Counted from the first letter of the stretch, positions 8,601-18,198 are shown. The stretch is DNA of 64,000 nucleotides from [Leptolyngbya] sp. PCC 7376 (GCF_000316605.1 NC_019683.1:2030036-2094035); one strand, 5' to 3'. Notes: generated by a model not told the origin, from the sequence alone. Numbers and translations: made by a program.

Positions 8601-10547
8601 ACGTTTTAACTCAGGCGCATCCAGTGACAACAAATTTGGATCATCAATGATGATGTCTTGATTTTGGGTAACCTGCTGCATCCACCAACTTTCAGGTATT
8701 GCTTCGAGATTTTGAAAAACTGTCGCAATCGAGGCTTGAGAATTCTCACCATGCCATTCACTCACCACACGGGAGCCACGTTTTGGGATGTTATGACAGA
8801 TCAAAAAAGCATAGTCTGTGTCAAAGGATTGACCTAAATATTGCAGGATGGCATCAAAGTTTTGATGGGGACTTTTCAGTAGATTTTGGAGCGTATGGAT
8901 AACGATTTCCTGCAGGTTTTGATTTTGGAGGAGTTCTTGTTCTGCCTGTTTGCGCTCGCTATCGTCGAGCATAATGCCATGCCAAACAGTCTCGCCATTG
9001 TCTTGTTGGTGTGGTTCCGAAATCCCTTTCAGCCATTTAATCTGACCGGATGGCAAACAAATTCGCCATTCACCGTGCCATTTCGATAGGGTGCAGCGAG
9101 ACTCTTGAATTGAGTCCAATAACAGTTCTCTATCATCAGGGTGAGTGAGATTTAAAAGGATATAAATATCAGCGATCGCCACATCACGGGAAACCTCAAA
9201 AATGGTCTCGACATAATCATTGCAGTAGAGCAGTTTAAAAGTGCCATCCGCTCGCTGCACTAAGCGATAAATCATGCCGGGAATGTTATTAGATAATTTC
9301 TGAAAACGATCTAGCGACTGATCTAAAGCTGTCTCCATAGCCAGGCGATCGCTGACATCAAGAATAATGCCGTCCCAAACAATGCGGCCATCAAACAAAG
9401 ACTCTGCCTCTGCCATGCCATGTAGCCATTTGATGGATTGATCAGGAGTTTGGAGTCGCCATTGATATTGCCATTTTGTACCCTGAGCGATCGCCTGTTC
9501 CAGAGAATTTAGCAATCCATCAAGATCATCAGGATGCACCTGAGCCAGCCACCATTGACTATTAGCCATCAGCTCATAAGGAGACACCCCAAAAATCTGA
9601 GCACAATAATTACTGGCATAGGAAAAACGGTACTCACGCTGATCATCGCGGGTAAAACGGCACATCATACCAGGAACGTTGTCAGCTACCTTACGGGCAT
9701 GGGCAATAGATTGCCGCAAAGCTTGCCGAGTTAGATGCACTTCCGTTTCATTCCGCAAGAGGCCAAACAAATACTCTTGATCAGCATAGAAACATCGTTT
9801 TTGAGTAGCAAAATAAGTATTTTGTAATGAGTCCAGTTGAAAAATATCTGCACTTTCGATCTCACCTAGTTCTCTCGCTTGCAGATCTTGTTCTCGAAAT
9901 TTAGCGGCCTGCTCTGTCGCAAAAATATCATCATCACTTTTGCCACAAATTTCTACCCAAGGCCGTTCCACAATCTGACAAAATGCCTGATTTGCATAAA
10001 TATAGTGATCATCAGCATCTTTGATAAAAACGGGTTCGGCGATCGCCTCTATAAGCTCTTGGGTAAACGTTTGAGCATTCTTTAAATCCTGTTGCGCTTG
10101 CTGAAGCGAGTGACGCAGAGACTCTTGCTCTGAAATATCGAGCCAAGATCCGAGAATTATTGTTTTATCGTTGCGCTGTATCGCTCGGAGATCATCTTGC
10201 AGCCAGTAATATTCTCCCGATTGGTGGCGAACTCGATACCGTAATGATTTTGTTTCAGTAGGTTTGAGTGTCTTTAGAGTTTTGGCGATCGCCTCACGCT
10301 CATCGGGATGAATCAACGCAAACCAATCCACATCCTTTGCGATTAGAGCAGTGGCCGAATAGCCCAACAAGCACGATAGATTATCGCTAACAAACGTAAA
10401 CGCGTCTCCGGTTTTTAATGGCAAATATTCATAGGCAACAATTGGACGACCTTCTAGAAAAGCGTCACAAGCTTGCATTTGCGCCTTCGTGGTCACCATG
10501 TCCGCATCACAAGCAGGAAGAAATGCCATACAACATTGTTGAAACAC
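5694..10547 (-). CDS. Hybrid histidine kinase with eight PAS domains, one GAF domain and a C-terminal receiver
   Basis: 1617 residues with no membrane segment. Approximate order: four PAS domains (30-140, 150-265, 285-395, 410-525), one GAF (545-700), four more PAS (715-830, 845-970, 975-1100, 1105-1215), HisKA with the phosphorylated His in MSHELRTPLNA (about 1242), HATPase_c (N box NLLGNAIKF about 1359, DNGIGI about 1392), and a receiver with ADDDDDN and the phospho-acceptor Asp in LILMDIQMPELNG (about 1542). Several PAS repeats are followed by PAC segments. The input signal is unknown; PAS/GAF domains may bind haem, flavin or bilins, but the GAF shows no Cys typical of bilin attachment that I can see. 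The start is uncertain: ATGs at 10547, 10529 and 10499 are in frame with no clear ribosome site. No response regulator gene is adjacent. Confidence 0.92.
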   Translation of the reverse strand: MFQQCCMAFLPACDADMVTTKAQMQACDAFLEGRPIVAYEYLPLKTGDAFTFVSDNLSCLLGYSATALIAKDVDWFALIHPDEREAIAKTLKTLKPTETKSLRYRVRHQSGEYYWLQDDLRAIQRNDKTIILGSWLDISEQESLRHSLQQAQQDLKNAQTFTQELIEAIAEPVFIKDADDHYIYANQAFCQIVERPWVEICGKSDDDIFATEQAAKFREQDLQARELGEIESADIFQLDSLQNTYFATQKRCFYADQEYLFGLLRNETEVHLTRQALRQSIAHARKVADNVPGMMCRFTRDDQREYRFSYASNYCAQIFGVSPYELMANSQWWLAQVHPDDLDGLLNSLEQAIAQGTKWQYQWRLQTPDQSIKWLHGMAEAESLFDGRIVWDGIILDVSDRLAMETALDQSLDRFQKLSNNIPGMIYRLVQRADGTFKLLYCNDYVETIFEVSRDVAIADIYILLNLTHPDDRELLLDSIQESRCTLSKWHGEWRICLPSGQIKWLKGISEPHQQDNGETVWHGIMLDDSERKQAEQELLQNQNLQEIVIHTLQNLLKSPHQNFDAILQYLGQSFDTDYAFLICHNIPKRGSRVVSEWHGENSQASIATVFQNLEAIPESWWMQQVTQNQDIIIDDPNLLSLDAPELKRRLNWSDLKTILAIPILQTNQRPWGVLCLAYSGENARLFTKPEAQALRLIGEMLYVCAERQDQQLQLKASETKFREIFEHAAVGIAKLDQEFCFTQINKTLARMIGSTSQSLVGQPYWNISLVAEIEGDRQMFVELEENGFVQRETRIHQTLGREIWVKINLSEVQPFPPDEAYYIAIFEDISQRKRSEEMHADLVLHDKLLIKALAEVTYDHYMPQDILTWQGDYENILGYTPEEMGMDTASWLERVYPDDVEAVEAELERAFREDKIFDIEYRFRHHDGHYLWMHDRGVLHGEHLGEAERFIGVFRDISKRKAAEEKRQKQDRLYQQIVETAQEGIWVIDEEAKTDYVNPRMAMMLGYNAEDMLGKSLFEFMDSKQLEAAKLNFQRRQQGLSEDHDFCFRSREGQEVWTMITTNPLLDDHGKFAGALGMVTDVTERRAAEQEIIRSQNLLEAIFDESADALFLVDMDTLRTFDCNKKAIEMFERDDKSELIDIEGHILQAKQFSDEELEAIAAEINETGTWSREVEYVTKSGRLFWGNLAAKQITVGDRRVNLVRVTDIDDRKRAEQALRRTNEELERATKLKDEFLANMSHELRTPLNAILGLTEVLGDGTYGLVNQRQQRSLNTIERNGQHLLELINDILNLAKIEAGQMVFHPVPVEINQICRGSVVLIRHQASKKNIEIQLDLPTQSPKIEGDQLRLRQALINLLGNAIKFTPIGGKISLRLELKATENLVRIHIQDNGIGIAPVDQAQLFQPFVQLDSSLTRRFSGTGLGLALVKQIAELHGGSISVTSTLGKGSEFLLCLPWSAPSPLELPTASAPSFSPNSQPHLGQTATLFTGDRPLVLIADDDDDNIETIWDYLMGRGYRLIRAVNGREAVTLTESEQPDLILMDIQMPELNGLEAMQLIREQSSINQVPIIALTALAMDSDRQRCLDAGANLYLAKPFRLKTLIEHMQTLLASMHSS

Positions 10548-10699
10548 AACAAAAAGTTGTCTCTATCCTAAACTGACACTCTGATAATTTAGGCTAATGA
10601 ATTTTACAAGTGCATCAGGATATTGCATCAATGTCATCAATCCCTAGCTTTCCATCAAAAATCAGAGAGAGAACAATCATGATCACAACTCTCAAATAT

Positions 10700-11878
10700 T
10701 TATGCAATTACTTGGGGCTGAAGATTCAGCACTTCCTGTCTAGCCCATTGATCCGCTTGCAAAATATCATCCAAACTAGGCGTGAGTTTATTCTCCGCTT
10801 GGTGGCGATCGCAAACCTTTTCGATCACGCGGGGAATATCAAGGAATTCAATCTTTTCTTCGAGGAATAAAGCAACAGCTTGCTCATTTGCCGCATTCAG
10901 TACCGCAGGCATCGAGCCACCAGCTCGTCCCGCCGCATAGGCCAGATTCATACAAGGATACTTTTCGTGATCTGGCTCTCGGAACGTCAAATCCCCAGCC
11001 TTCACTAAATCAAACTTTTCCCAATCTGTATAAATACGATCGGGATAGGACAAGGCATAGAGCAATGGCAAGCGCATATCAGGCCAACCAAGTTGTGCCA
11101 AAACCGACGTATCCTGTACCTCGATCAGAGAGTGAATAATGCTTTGGGGATGCACCACAATATCAATATCGTCGTAATCTTTGCCAAATAAATAATGCGC
11201 CTCAATTACCTCTAAACCTTTATTCATCAAGGTCGCTGAATCAATCGTAATTTTTTGACCCATCGACCAATTGGGATGTTTAAGAGCATCTTTAACAGTG
11301 ACGCTGGCTAATTTTTCAACGGGTAAATCACGGAATGCGCCACCAGAAGCCGTCAAAATAATTCGTCTCAGGCCACCTTCAGGCACTCCTTGTAAACATT
11401 GAAAAATTGCCGAGTGCTCAGAATCTGCAGGCAACAATTTCACGCCATGTTTTTCGATGAGAGGTAAAACAACGGGGCCACCAGCAATCAGAGTTTCTTT
11501 ATTCGCAAGGGCAATATCTTTACCCGCTTCAATCGCTGCAATTGTCGGAAGTAATCCTGCACAACCGACGATCCCAGTAACAACACTCTCCGAATCACCG
11601 TAACGAGCAATCTCGGCGATCGCCTCCTTTCCAGCAATGACCTGAACCTGCGGAAAATCTTTGATTAGCTCTTTGAGCTTAGGCAATAAACTCTCATCAT
11701 GAGTCGCAACGATTTCTGGTTGGAACTCTGCCACCTGCGCAGCTAAAAGTTCAATATTTCGTCCAGCCGCCAGACCAACAACGCGGAATTTCTCGGGGTG
11801 TGATCGCACAATATCGAGGGTTTGTGTGCCGATAGATCCCGTAGAACCCAAAATAGAAATCGCTTTGGCGTTGGTCAT
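10700..11878 (-). CDS. dxr: 1-deoxy-D-xylulose 5-phosphate reductoisomerase
   Basis: 392 residues, the usual length. It catalyses DXP to MEP with NADPH, the committed step of the MEP isoprenoid pathway that feeds chlorophyll phytol, carotenoids and quinones. The NADPH-binding loop is [13 protein letters not shown] at the very N-terminus. The metal and substrate region [13 protein letters not shown], the SGGAFRD flexible loop and [13 protein letters not shown] are all present. It starts at [11 protein letters not shown]. Single gene, with no obvious operon partner. Confidence 0.97.
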   Translation of the reverse strand: MTNAKAISILGSTGSIGTQTLDIVRSHPEKFRVVGLAAGRNIELLAAQVAEFQPEIVATHDESLLPKLKELIKDFPQVQVIAGKEAIAEIARYGDSESVVTGIVGCAGLLPTIAAIEAGKDIALANKETLIAGGPVVLPLIEKHGVKLLPADSEHSAIFQCLQGVPEGGLRRIILTASGGAFRDLPVEKLASVTVKDALKHPNWSMGQKITIDSATLMNKGLEVIEAHYLFGKDYDDIDIVVHPQSIIHSLIEVQDTSVLAQLGWPDMRLPLLYALSYPDRIYTDWEKFDLVKAGDLTFREPDHEKYPCMNLAYAAGRAGGSMPAVLNAANEQAVALFLEEKIEFLDIPRVIEKVCDRHQAENKLTPSLDDILQADQWARQEVLNLQPQVIA

Positions 11879-12193
11879 GATCGTTACTATTACTTACCCG
11901 TTTATTGCCAAATATCATCGCATTAAGGGGTGGGGTTTTACCAGGGATCACACCAGAGCACAACCTCTTCCACCGTTTTCCCAGAACCACAACAAAAGTG
12001 AGAAAGACCTAAAAACGCCCTTAAAGTTTTGGCGATCACCCTGATATCCTTCCCGATTTCATGAAGACTGCATTAGCATGGATAAGAGACCAAGATTACA
12101 AAAAAATCATTAATCTCCTGGCGAGTCTACTCAACTGAAGCATTAGTTTCGACTCCCCTATGCCCCTCGATTCTTAATTAATCAAAAAGTTTC

Positions 12194-13498
12194 ATGTCTA
12201 ACTACAAACCCTTTGTACTTGGTGCCACAGCTCTCGTGCTGACCGCAGTAACCGTCACAGGGGCAGGAATGCACTATTCCCAGAGCAAAGCCTACATAAA
12301 AAATAGTCCCAAGGAAGTAGTAGACGAAGTTTGGTTTGTCATCAACAAAGAATACGTTGACGGCACCTTTAACCAAAACGATTGGCGGCGCGTTCGCAAA
12401 GAATACCTCGAAAAAGATTACGCAAACCAAGAAGAAGCATACGAAGCAATTCGGGAGATGCTAGACCTCCTAGATGATCCCTACACACGCTTCATGCCGC
12501 CCCAAGATTTCGAGAATATGCAGATCGATACCTCTGGTGAACTGACCGGAGTTGGCATTCAAATTAGTAAAGATAAAGATACTGACGAAGTTGTCGTCAT
12601 TGCTCCGATTGAGGAAACACCAGCCTTTAAAGCAGGCATTATTTCTCAGGACAAGATTGTTGCCGTAGATGGTACACCTACTGAGGGCATGGAGCTTAAT
12701 GATGTTGTCAACATGATCCGGGGTAAACGCGGGTCAGAAGTCATCCTCACTATTCGTCGAGATGACGAAATTATAGATTTCCCCATTGTCCGCGAAGTTA
12801 TTCAGATCCACCCCGTTAAAGCCAGCATTGATGAAAATGCCATTGGCGATATTGGCTACATTCGCTTAACGCAATTTAGTGGCCAGGCAACCAGCGAGAT
12901 GCGCGATGCCATTAAGGACTTCGAAGACAAAAACGTCGATGGCTATATCCTTGATCTCCGCTCAAATCCTGGCGGTCTCCTCTATGCAAGTATCGATATC
13001 GCCCAGATGTGGCTTAACGAAGGTGGCATCGTTTCGACGGTGAACCGTGTGGGTGAAGTTGATCGTCAGGAAGCGAAAGACAAAGCAATCACCGAAAAGC
13101 CTCTCGTTGTCCTTGTTGATGGCGGCTCCGCCAGTGCAAGTGAAATCCTTTCTGGTGCGCTCCAAGATAATGAGCGAGCGGTCCTCGTCGGCACCCAGAC
13201 CTTCGGTAAAGGTTTAGTGCAATCAGTACGCCGTCTCGGTGATGATTCAGGGGTAGCAGTGACGATCGCCAAATATTTAACACCTTCAGGTCGCGACATC
13301 AATAAAGAAGGGATTGCCCCTGATTTTATTGTGGAGCTAGAAGAAGAGGTCAGAGAAGAACTCCAAGATGACCGCACAAAGATTGGGACAATGGAAGATC
13401 CTCAATACTCAAAAGCAGTTGATCTCCTCAAGCAACAGTTGGCAACGGGTAATTTACCAGTCCCTACTGAGAGTGATAACGCCGATCAAAACAGCTAA
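12194..13498 (+). CDS. ctpA: Carboxyl-terminal processing protease (S41 family)
   Basis: 434 residues. The N-terminal hydrophobic segment (about 7-25, VLGATALVLTAVTVTGAG) directs it to the thylakoid lumen or periplasm. Then come the S41 cap helices, a PDZ domain (about 105-190, GVGIQISKDK to FPIVREV) and the protease core with catalytic Ser in GGSASASEILSG and Lys in GTQTFGKGLVQS. The family cleaves C-terminal extensions, such as pre-D1 for CtpA. Cyanobacteria have three paralogues, and I cannot decide from sequence whether this is CtpA, CtpB or CtpC, so the symbol is provisional. Confidence 0.85.
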   Translation: MSNYKPFVLGATALVLTAVTVTGAGMHYSQSKAYIKNSPKEVVDEVWFVINKEYVDGTFNQNDWRRVRKEYLEKDYANQEEAYEAIREMLDLLDDPYTRFMPPQDFENMQIDTSGELTGVGIQISKDKDTDEVVVIAPIEETPAFKAGIISQDKIVAVDGTPTEGMELNDVVNMIRGKRGSEVILTIRRDDEIIDFPIVREVIQIHPVKASIDENAIGDIGYIRLTQFSGQATSEMRDAIKDFEDKNVDGYILDLRSNPGGLLYASIDIAQMWLNEGGIVSTVNRVGEVDRQEAKDKAITEKPLVVLVDGGSASASEILSGALQDNERAVLVGTQTFGKGLVQSVRRLGDDSGVAVTIAKYLTPSGRDINKEGIAPDFIVELEEEVREELQDDRTKIGTMEDPQYSKAVDLLKQQLATGNLPVPTESDNADQNS

Positions 13499-13512
13499 CA
13501 GACTGTGTGTAA

Positions 13513-13572
13513 CGCCGTCAAAAAAGTACTGCTTCAACAATGGACTTATCCTCCAATATTTTTTGACGGCGA
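13513..13572. terminator. Long inverted repeat after the protease gene
   Basis: Arms CGCCGTCAAAAAA and TTTTTTGACGGCG are separated by about 34 nt, just after the ctp stop codon. The right arm overlaps a HIP1 octamer. The T-rich right arm makes it a plausible bidirectional terminator. Confidence 0.5.
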
Positions 13573-13888
13573 TCGCCATCTTTACGCTAGACTGATTGTC
13601 CGATTGTTAATCTAATTAAGAACGCATTAATAATCTGGCATCGCAAAAATATCAATCAAGACCCTGACATATAGCGTAGTTTAGAGTTAGAATGCGCTAC
13701 ATATAGAGCTTTTGGCAAGTTCAATTGTTACTCAGTTGCCAGCTCAGTTTTTTTGCCCGACAAGACATATCAGATCACTTTAAGAGAGTTACAAATCTTT
13801 TCTCAGCTTCAACTCTCCAGAAAACCAAGCGCCACTTTGCTTCATCCGCTTGCTTAAGAAAATATTAAACGCAGATCAAAAAAAAGAC

Positions 13889-13918
13889 TTGCACACCAAA
13901 TGTAGTGTGAGTTATTGT
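13889..13918 (+). promoter_or_regulatory. Putative promoter with overlapping operator for the replication-protein gene
   Basis: TTGCAC (13889-13894) and TATTGT (13913-13918) are 18 bp apart and resemble -35/-10 boxes. A dyad CACAC-N8-GTGTG (13892-13896 / 13905-13909) lies inside, as expected for a small dimeric repressor. It is 27 bp before the GTG start. No repressor gene is adjacent. Confidence 0.4.
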
Positions 13919-13944
13919 TAGGTACCCCAGATATGGAGTATTAG

Positions 13945-16900
13945 GTGCAGCAAGTCAATTACGTTCGGGAATGGCAAAGCAGTTGTGTCGATAATGATGT
14001 AATCGATATGAATGTGGTAGCGCTTGAAGGCGATCGCCCTCTGGACTATTTGCTGTATTCGGATGAATTGCCCCGTCGGAATGATGGGCGTTTAGGGGAA
14101 GGTTATTTACAGCGCTATCAGCATACAGAGGCTGGTGGTTGGTGGTGTTCTGGCGTAGATTTGCTCACGGGAGAAGCAGATCTATGGGGCTGCTTTAAGC
14201 CAGAGCAACCAAGGGTTGCCGGGCAAAAAGGAAAGCCGATCAAATATGAGCATCCTCCTAAAATCAGTACAGGTTTATTTGCGCTGCGAGTGCCACGGCA
14301 CATTTGGCAACTTGTTGCGACCCGCTATCAAGTGGAATTTAGTGGTGATGAATGGGATGAGTCTCAGCCAGATGGTGGTTTCTGGCAATGGATGAAAGAG
14401 CACCCAGAGATTCCGCTAGTGATCACCGAAGGGGCGAAAAAAGCAGGGACTTTACTCAGTGCTGGCTACGGGGCGATCGCCTTGCCAGGGATTTATGGGG
14501 CCGTGCGAACACCCAAAGATGCAGAAGGAAATAAGATCGGGCGATTGCGTCTAATTCCTCAGATGAAAAAATTGGTTGAGGGACAACGCCAAGTTTTTAT
14601 CGCATTCGACCAAGACGAAAAGCCTCGTACCGTTAAAGCAGTTAATGCGGCGATTCGTAAGACAGGGTATTTACTCAAGCAGCAGGGCTGTAAAGTTGCC
14701 GTTATCACATGGGAGAGCCACCTAGGCAAAGGAGTAGATGATCTAATCGCCACCCATGGTCAAGATGAATTTGATCGACGTTACAAGCAGGCTCAATCCC
14801 TCGCTCTCTGGAAGGCGCGAGGTCTAAATCAGCTCACCTACAATCGTCACTACGAGCTCAATAAGCGTTATCTCAGTGAAATAGCCGTTCCGGATGCCGC
14901 AAAAATTGTCGCAATCAAATCTCCCAAAGGTACTGGTAAAACTCGCCAATTAGAAAAAGTCGTTGCCCAGGCGATCGCCCGACAACAGCCAGTTTTAGTG
15001 ATCGGTCACCGAATTCGACTGGTAGAAGAACTCTGCCAACGATTTGGGCTGGATTACATTCGCGATTTACCCACCGATCAACAACGTAGTAACGAACCAA
15101 GCCTAAAAATCAATGGCTATGGTCTGTGCATCGATTCTCTCCATGGAAAATCCCAAGCGCGTTTTAATCCCAGCCATTGGTCTGATGCACTGATCATCAT
15201 TGATGAAGCAGAACAGGTTCTTTGGCATGGTTTAAATTCCAGCACCTGCCGCGAACACCGGGTTAACATTCTCCAGAACTTCAAATCATTAATGCAAAAC
15301 GTGTTTGAAGGGGAAGGGAAAATTTACGTCAGCGATGCCGATCTGAGCGATGTTTCTCTCGATTATTTACGGAGCCTAGGCGGTCAAGAATTTACGCCCT
15401 TTGTCATTGAAAATACTTGGCAAGCCGACCTAAAAAGTGGCTATGATCTCAATCATTACGATGACGGTACACCGAAACGCCTTGTTAAAGATTTAGAGCA
15501 ACATATCAAAGAGGGTGGCAAACCTTTTGTTTGTCTCTCCGCTCAAAAACTTAAAAGCCAATGGGGCACCTCGACCCTTGAGCTCTATTTCCAAACTCAA
15601 TTTCCGCAGCTCAGAATTTTACGAATTGATTCTGAAACCTTAGCTGATCCAAAACACCAGGCCTATGGCTGCATGACGAATCTCAATCAAGTGGTGACAG
15701 GCTATGACCTTGTTTTAGCGAGTCCAGCGGTTGAAACAGGCATTAGTTTAGATCTAAAAGGCTACTTTACTTCCGTGTGGGGAATTGCTCAGGGCGTCCA
15801 AACCGTCAACTCCATTTGCCAAGCGCTGAGCCGCGTCCGGGAAAATGTGCCTCGTCATCTCTGGGTCGCAAAGTATGGTTTTAACAAAATTGGTAATGGC
15901 TCGTCTTCCATTCCATCGTTACTGACTTCCAGCCAAAAATTAACGCAAACAAATATTCGTCTATTGCAGCAATCTGACTTTGCAGCACTAGAGGATCTCG
16001 ACACTGAGTTTCAGGCAGAATCTCTCCTCTGCTGGGCAAAGTTTGCGGTGCGGATCAATGCGGGCATGGTGAATTATCGTGAGGCTGTTCTTGCTCACCT
16101 GACGCAGGAAGGCCATCGCCTCAATGCGGTCGAAAAAACGAAGGCTAAGCCAAAGAAAACAGCGAAGGGGAAAAAAGCAAAACCCGAAGCAAATCAGTTA
16201 ACCACAGCAATCAACTCTATTCGTGAGACAAACTATCGGGCAGAATGTCAGGCGATCGCCCAGGCGAGTCCTCTGAGCAAAACACGCTATCAAACGCTCA
16301 AAAAGAAATTAGTCAAAACTACAAAAGAACGCCACCAACTCAAAAAATATGAGTTGCAAAAACGCTACAACATTCCGGTGACGACGGAGCTAGTCAACCA
16401 AGATAGCGAAGGCTGGTACAAAAAGCTGCGCTGCCATTATTTCCTGAGCTTTGGTCGTCCCTATTTGGCAGATCGTGATGCTTTGATTGCCACCCATCTG
16501 ATGCAGCAGGGTAATGGCCAAATTTTCCAACCGGACTTTAACCATTCTCAACTGGGCGCAATTATTGGCACTTTAGAAATTTTGGGGATCAACGATCTCT
16601 TGCAGCAGCCACAGCGAGAAATTCATAATCTCGATTTCGATATGCAACACATGGCGGCGATCGCCTTAGAAAACAGACAAGCGATCAAAACAACTGTGGG
16701 GATCGGCTTAGCGAAAAACTCTACGGCTATGATGATCCTCAAGCGGTTCTTAGAATTATTGGGGATGGAGCTGAAATATATCAAAATGCGCAGCATTCAG
16801 AAAAAACGAACGCGCATTTACCAAATCGCTGTTCCCGAAGATGGTCGCCAAAGCGTCTTCCAGCATTGGCTACAAATCGATCAAAAATGTCCCGGCACAT

Positions 16901-17019
16901 CGGCATTTTGGCAGGAGGACTGTAAGCAATATCTCAAGCAACTCCAAAAAACCCGTACCGAGACAACGTCTGACTATGTGCAACTGACATTTGATTTGCC
17001 TCCGCAAGAAGCATCTTAG
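13945..17019 (+). CDS. Plasmid-type replication protein: DUF3854/Toprim-like plus SF2-like helicase (CyRepA-like)
   Basis: 1024 residues from a GTG start. The N-terminal part has a DUF3854/Toprim-like domain with the acidic signature in VITEGAKKAGTLLSAGYGAI (Glu about 161) and the DQD of VFIAFDQDEK (about 220). A helicase follows with Walker A SPKGTGKTRQ (about 327-335), Walker B IIIDEAEQV (about 420) and an arginine-finger motif QALSRVREN (about 626). A Lys-rich linker (KAKPKKTAKGKKAKP, about 730) precedes a C-terminal DNA-binding-like region. This architecture matches replication proteins of large cyanobacterial plasmids (called CyRepA in recent work). Here it sits between a protease gene and tRNA-Arg/moaC, so it is either chromosomal and domesticated or marks an integrated plasmid. 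I saw no clear iterons upstream. Confidence 0.75.
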   Translation: MQQVNYVREWQSSCVDNDVIDMNVVALEGDRPLDYLLYSDELPRRNDGRLGEGYLQRYQHTEAGGWWCSGVDLLTGEADLWGCFKPEQPRVAGQKGKPIKYEHPPKISTGLFALRVPRHIWQLVATRYQVEFSGDEWDESQPDGGFWQWMKEHPEIPLVITEGAKKAGTLLSAGYGAIALPGIYGAVRTPKDAEGNKIGRLRLIPQMKKLVEGQRQVFIAFDQDEKPRTVKAVNAAIRKTGYLLKQQGCKVAVITWESHLGKGVDDLIATHGQDEFDRRYKQAQSLALWKARGLNQLTYNRHYELNKRYLSEIAVPDAAKIVAIKSPKGTGKTRQLEKVVAQAIARQQPVLVIGHRIRLVEELCQRFGLDYIRDLPTDQQRSNEPSLKINGYGLCIDSLHGKSQARFNPSHWSDALIIIDEAEQVLWHGLNSSTCREHRVNILQNFKSLMQNVFEGEGKIYVSDADLSDVSLDYLRSLGGQEFTPFVIENTWQADLKSGYDLNHYDDGTPKRLVKDLEQHIKEGGKPFVCLSAQKLKSQWGTSTLELYFQTQFPQLRILRIDSETLADPKHQAYGCMTNLNQVVTGYDLVLASPAVETGISLDLKGYFTSVWGIAQGVQTVNSICQALSRVRENVPRHLWVAKYGFNKIGNGSSSIPSLLTSSQKLTQTNIRLLQQSDFAALEDLDTEFQAESLLCWAKFAVRINAGMVNYREAVLAHLTQEGHRLNAVEKTKAKPKKTAKGKKAKPEANQLTTAINSIRETNYRAECQAIAQASPLSKTRYQTLKKKLVKTTKERHQLKKYELQKRYNIPVTTELVNQDSEGWYKKLRCHYFLSFGRPYLADRDALIATHLMQQGNGQIFQPDFNHSQLGAIIGTLEILGINDLLQQPQREIHNLDFDMQHMAAIALENRQAIKTTVGIGLAKNSTAMMILKRFLELLGMELKYIKMRSIQKKRTRIYQIAVPEDGRQSVFQHWLQIDQKCPGTSAFWQEDCKQYLKQLQKTRTETTSDYVQLTFDLPPQEAS

Positions 17020-17205
17020 TTCTCATGCCTGTGCGTTACAGAAAAATGAGGTGGTAACCGGATGAATGATTTTTTGTTAAAGAAAAGGCGATCGCCTGAC
17101 ATCCCCCTTATTTTTGTTGAGTAAAATCCAAAATTTTCACGGCGGTAGCTTCATCAATTAGCCACTTTGATGCTGTACTTTTTCAGTGCCTGTGTCGCTA
17201 ATTTT

Positions 17206-17244
17206 TTGCCAAAACGAAACCCCCCTAGATTAATCTAGAAGGGT
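17206..17244 (-). terminator. Intrinsic terminator downstream of tRNA-Arg
   Basis: On the minus strand, a hairpin built on CTAGATTAATCTAG (17225-17238) extended by C/G pairs is followed by TTTCGTTTT. It lies 25 nt after the tRNA 3' end. Confidence 0.65.
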
Positions 17245-17261
17245 CTCAATTATCTTCGATA

Positions 17262-17335
17262 CGAGCCTGGAGAGATTCGAACTCCCGACCTGCTGATCCG
17301 TAGTCAGCCGCTCTAATCCGCTGAGCTACAAGCCC
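17262..17335 (-). tRNA. trnR: tRNA-Arg(ACG)
   Basis: The minus-strand cloverleaf has acceptor GGGCTTG / CAGGCTC, the D arm TAGCTCAGCGGATTAGAGC, the anticodon arm GCTGA-CTACGGA-TCAGC with anticodon ACG, and the T arm GGGAG-TTCGAAT-CTCTC. No CCA is encoded. The anticodon A34 would be edited to inosine to read CGN codons. Confidence 0.96.
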
Positions 17336-17395
17336 TCGCCGAAGAAATTTGTTGTTTCATCAACAGTTAACTAATCTAACAGACATTTTTTATTT

Positions 17396-17908
17396 ATGCA
17401 AGATTTTTCCGAAAACAAAATTCAGAATGCCTCTCTATCCCATATCAACGATGCTGGTGAAGCTCAGATGGTGGATGTTTCCGATAAAAAAATCACCAAA
17501 CGGGAGGCGATCGCCACAGGAAAAGTGTTGATGAGCCAAACTTGTTTTGAGGCGATTCAGGCGGGAGATGCCCCAAAAGGAGATGTCTTGGGTACAGCGC
17601 GTATTGCCGGAATTATGGCAGCGAAACAAACCTCTAACTTAATTCCCATGTGTCACCCACTCCCCATCAAGAAAGTGACTGTCACCTTTACGCCAGATGC
17701 AATAAATATCGGTTATCTCGTCGAAGCCACCGTCACCACAAAATCTGAAACAGGTGTTGAAATGGAAGCCCTCACCGCTGTGTCTGTCGCCGCACTAACC
17801 CTATATGACATGGCGAAAGCATTAGATAAAGCCATGACCATTACCGACATCCAATTGCTGAAAAAAACAGGTGGCAAATCCGGGGACTACTTCCGAAACT
17901 CCTTATAA
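17396..17908 (+). CDS. moaC: Cyclic pyranopterin monophosphate synthase
   Basis: 170 residues. Converts the MoaA product to cyclic pyranopterin monophosphate in molybdenum cofactor synthesis. Family motifs: [18 protein letters not shown], the [12 protein letters not shown] active-site segment, [21 protein letters not shown] and the closing [12 protein letters not shown]. No other moa genes are adjacent; the next genes are unrelated small proteins on the same strand. Confidence 0.97.
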   Translation: MQDFSENKIQNASLSHINDAGEAQMVDVSDKKITKREAIATGKVLMSQTCFEAIQAGDAPKGDVLGTARIAGIMAAKQTSNLIPMCHPLPIKKVTVTFTPDAINIGYLVEATVTTKSETGVEMEALTAVSVAALTLYDMAKALDKAMTITDIQLLKKTGGKSGDYFRNSL

Positions 17909-17943
17909 TAGTCACTGAATTCATTTTTCACACAAGAAATCCT

Positions 17944-18198
17944 ATGCCTCGCAGTTGGCCCCGCAAACCCGACCGTAAAAGCGATCCCGAATTCCGTCGC
18001 GCCGAAGATGTGATGAATTTTATCGTTCACGTAATGCTATTTTTAGCAGTTGTCTCTGGCGTTTGGTTTGTCGATATCATCAAGCAAGCCGATTGGTCTT
18101 GGGCGACTCCCTTCAGTCTGGGATGGTTTGGCATTGTCCTCCTGCATATCACCTACATTCGAGTGATTGCAAACTATTCGGAGAAATCTAATGGCTAG
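17944..18198 (+). CDS. Small membrane protein with two transmembrane segments (2TM-like)
   Basis: 84 residues. A basic N-terminus (PRSWPRKPDRKSDPEFRR) is followed by two hydrophobic stretches: FIVHVMLFLAVVSGVWFV (about 26-43) and FSLGWFGIVLLHITYIRVIA (about 58-76). It resembles the 2TM-domain family of unknown function. Its stop codon overlaps the start of the next gene by 8 bp, so the two are translationally linked. Confidence 0.7.
   Translation: MPRSWPRKPDRKSDPEFRRAEDVMNFIVHVMLFLAVVSGVWFVDIIKQADWSWATPFSLGWFGIVLLHITYIRVIANYSEKSNG

Noticed and set aside
5882-10085. Several plus-strand ORFs opposite the sensor kinase
   Set aside because: Antisense shadows of a coherent 1617-residue multidomain protein.
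13600-13944. Iterons upstream of the replication protein gene
   Set aside because: No repeated motif of 10 bp or more was found by eye; only one small dyad near the promoter.
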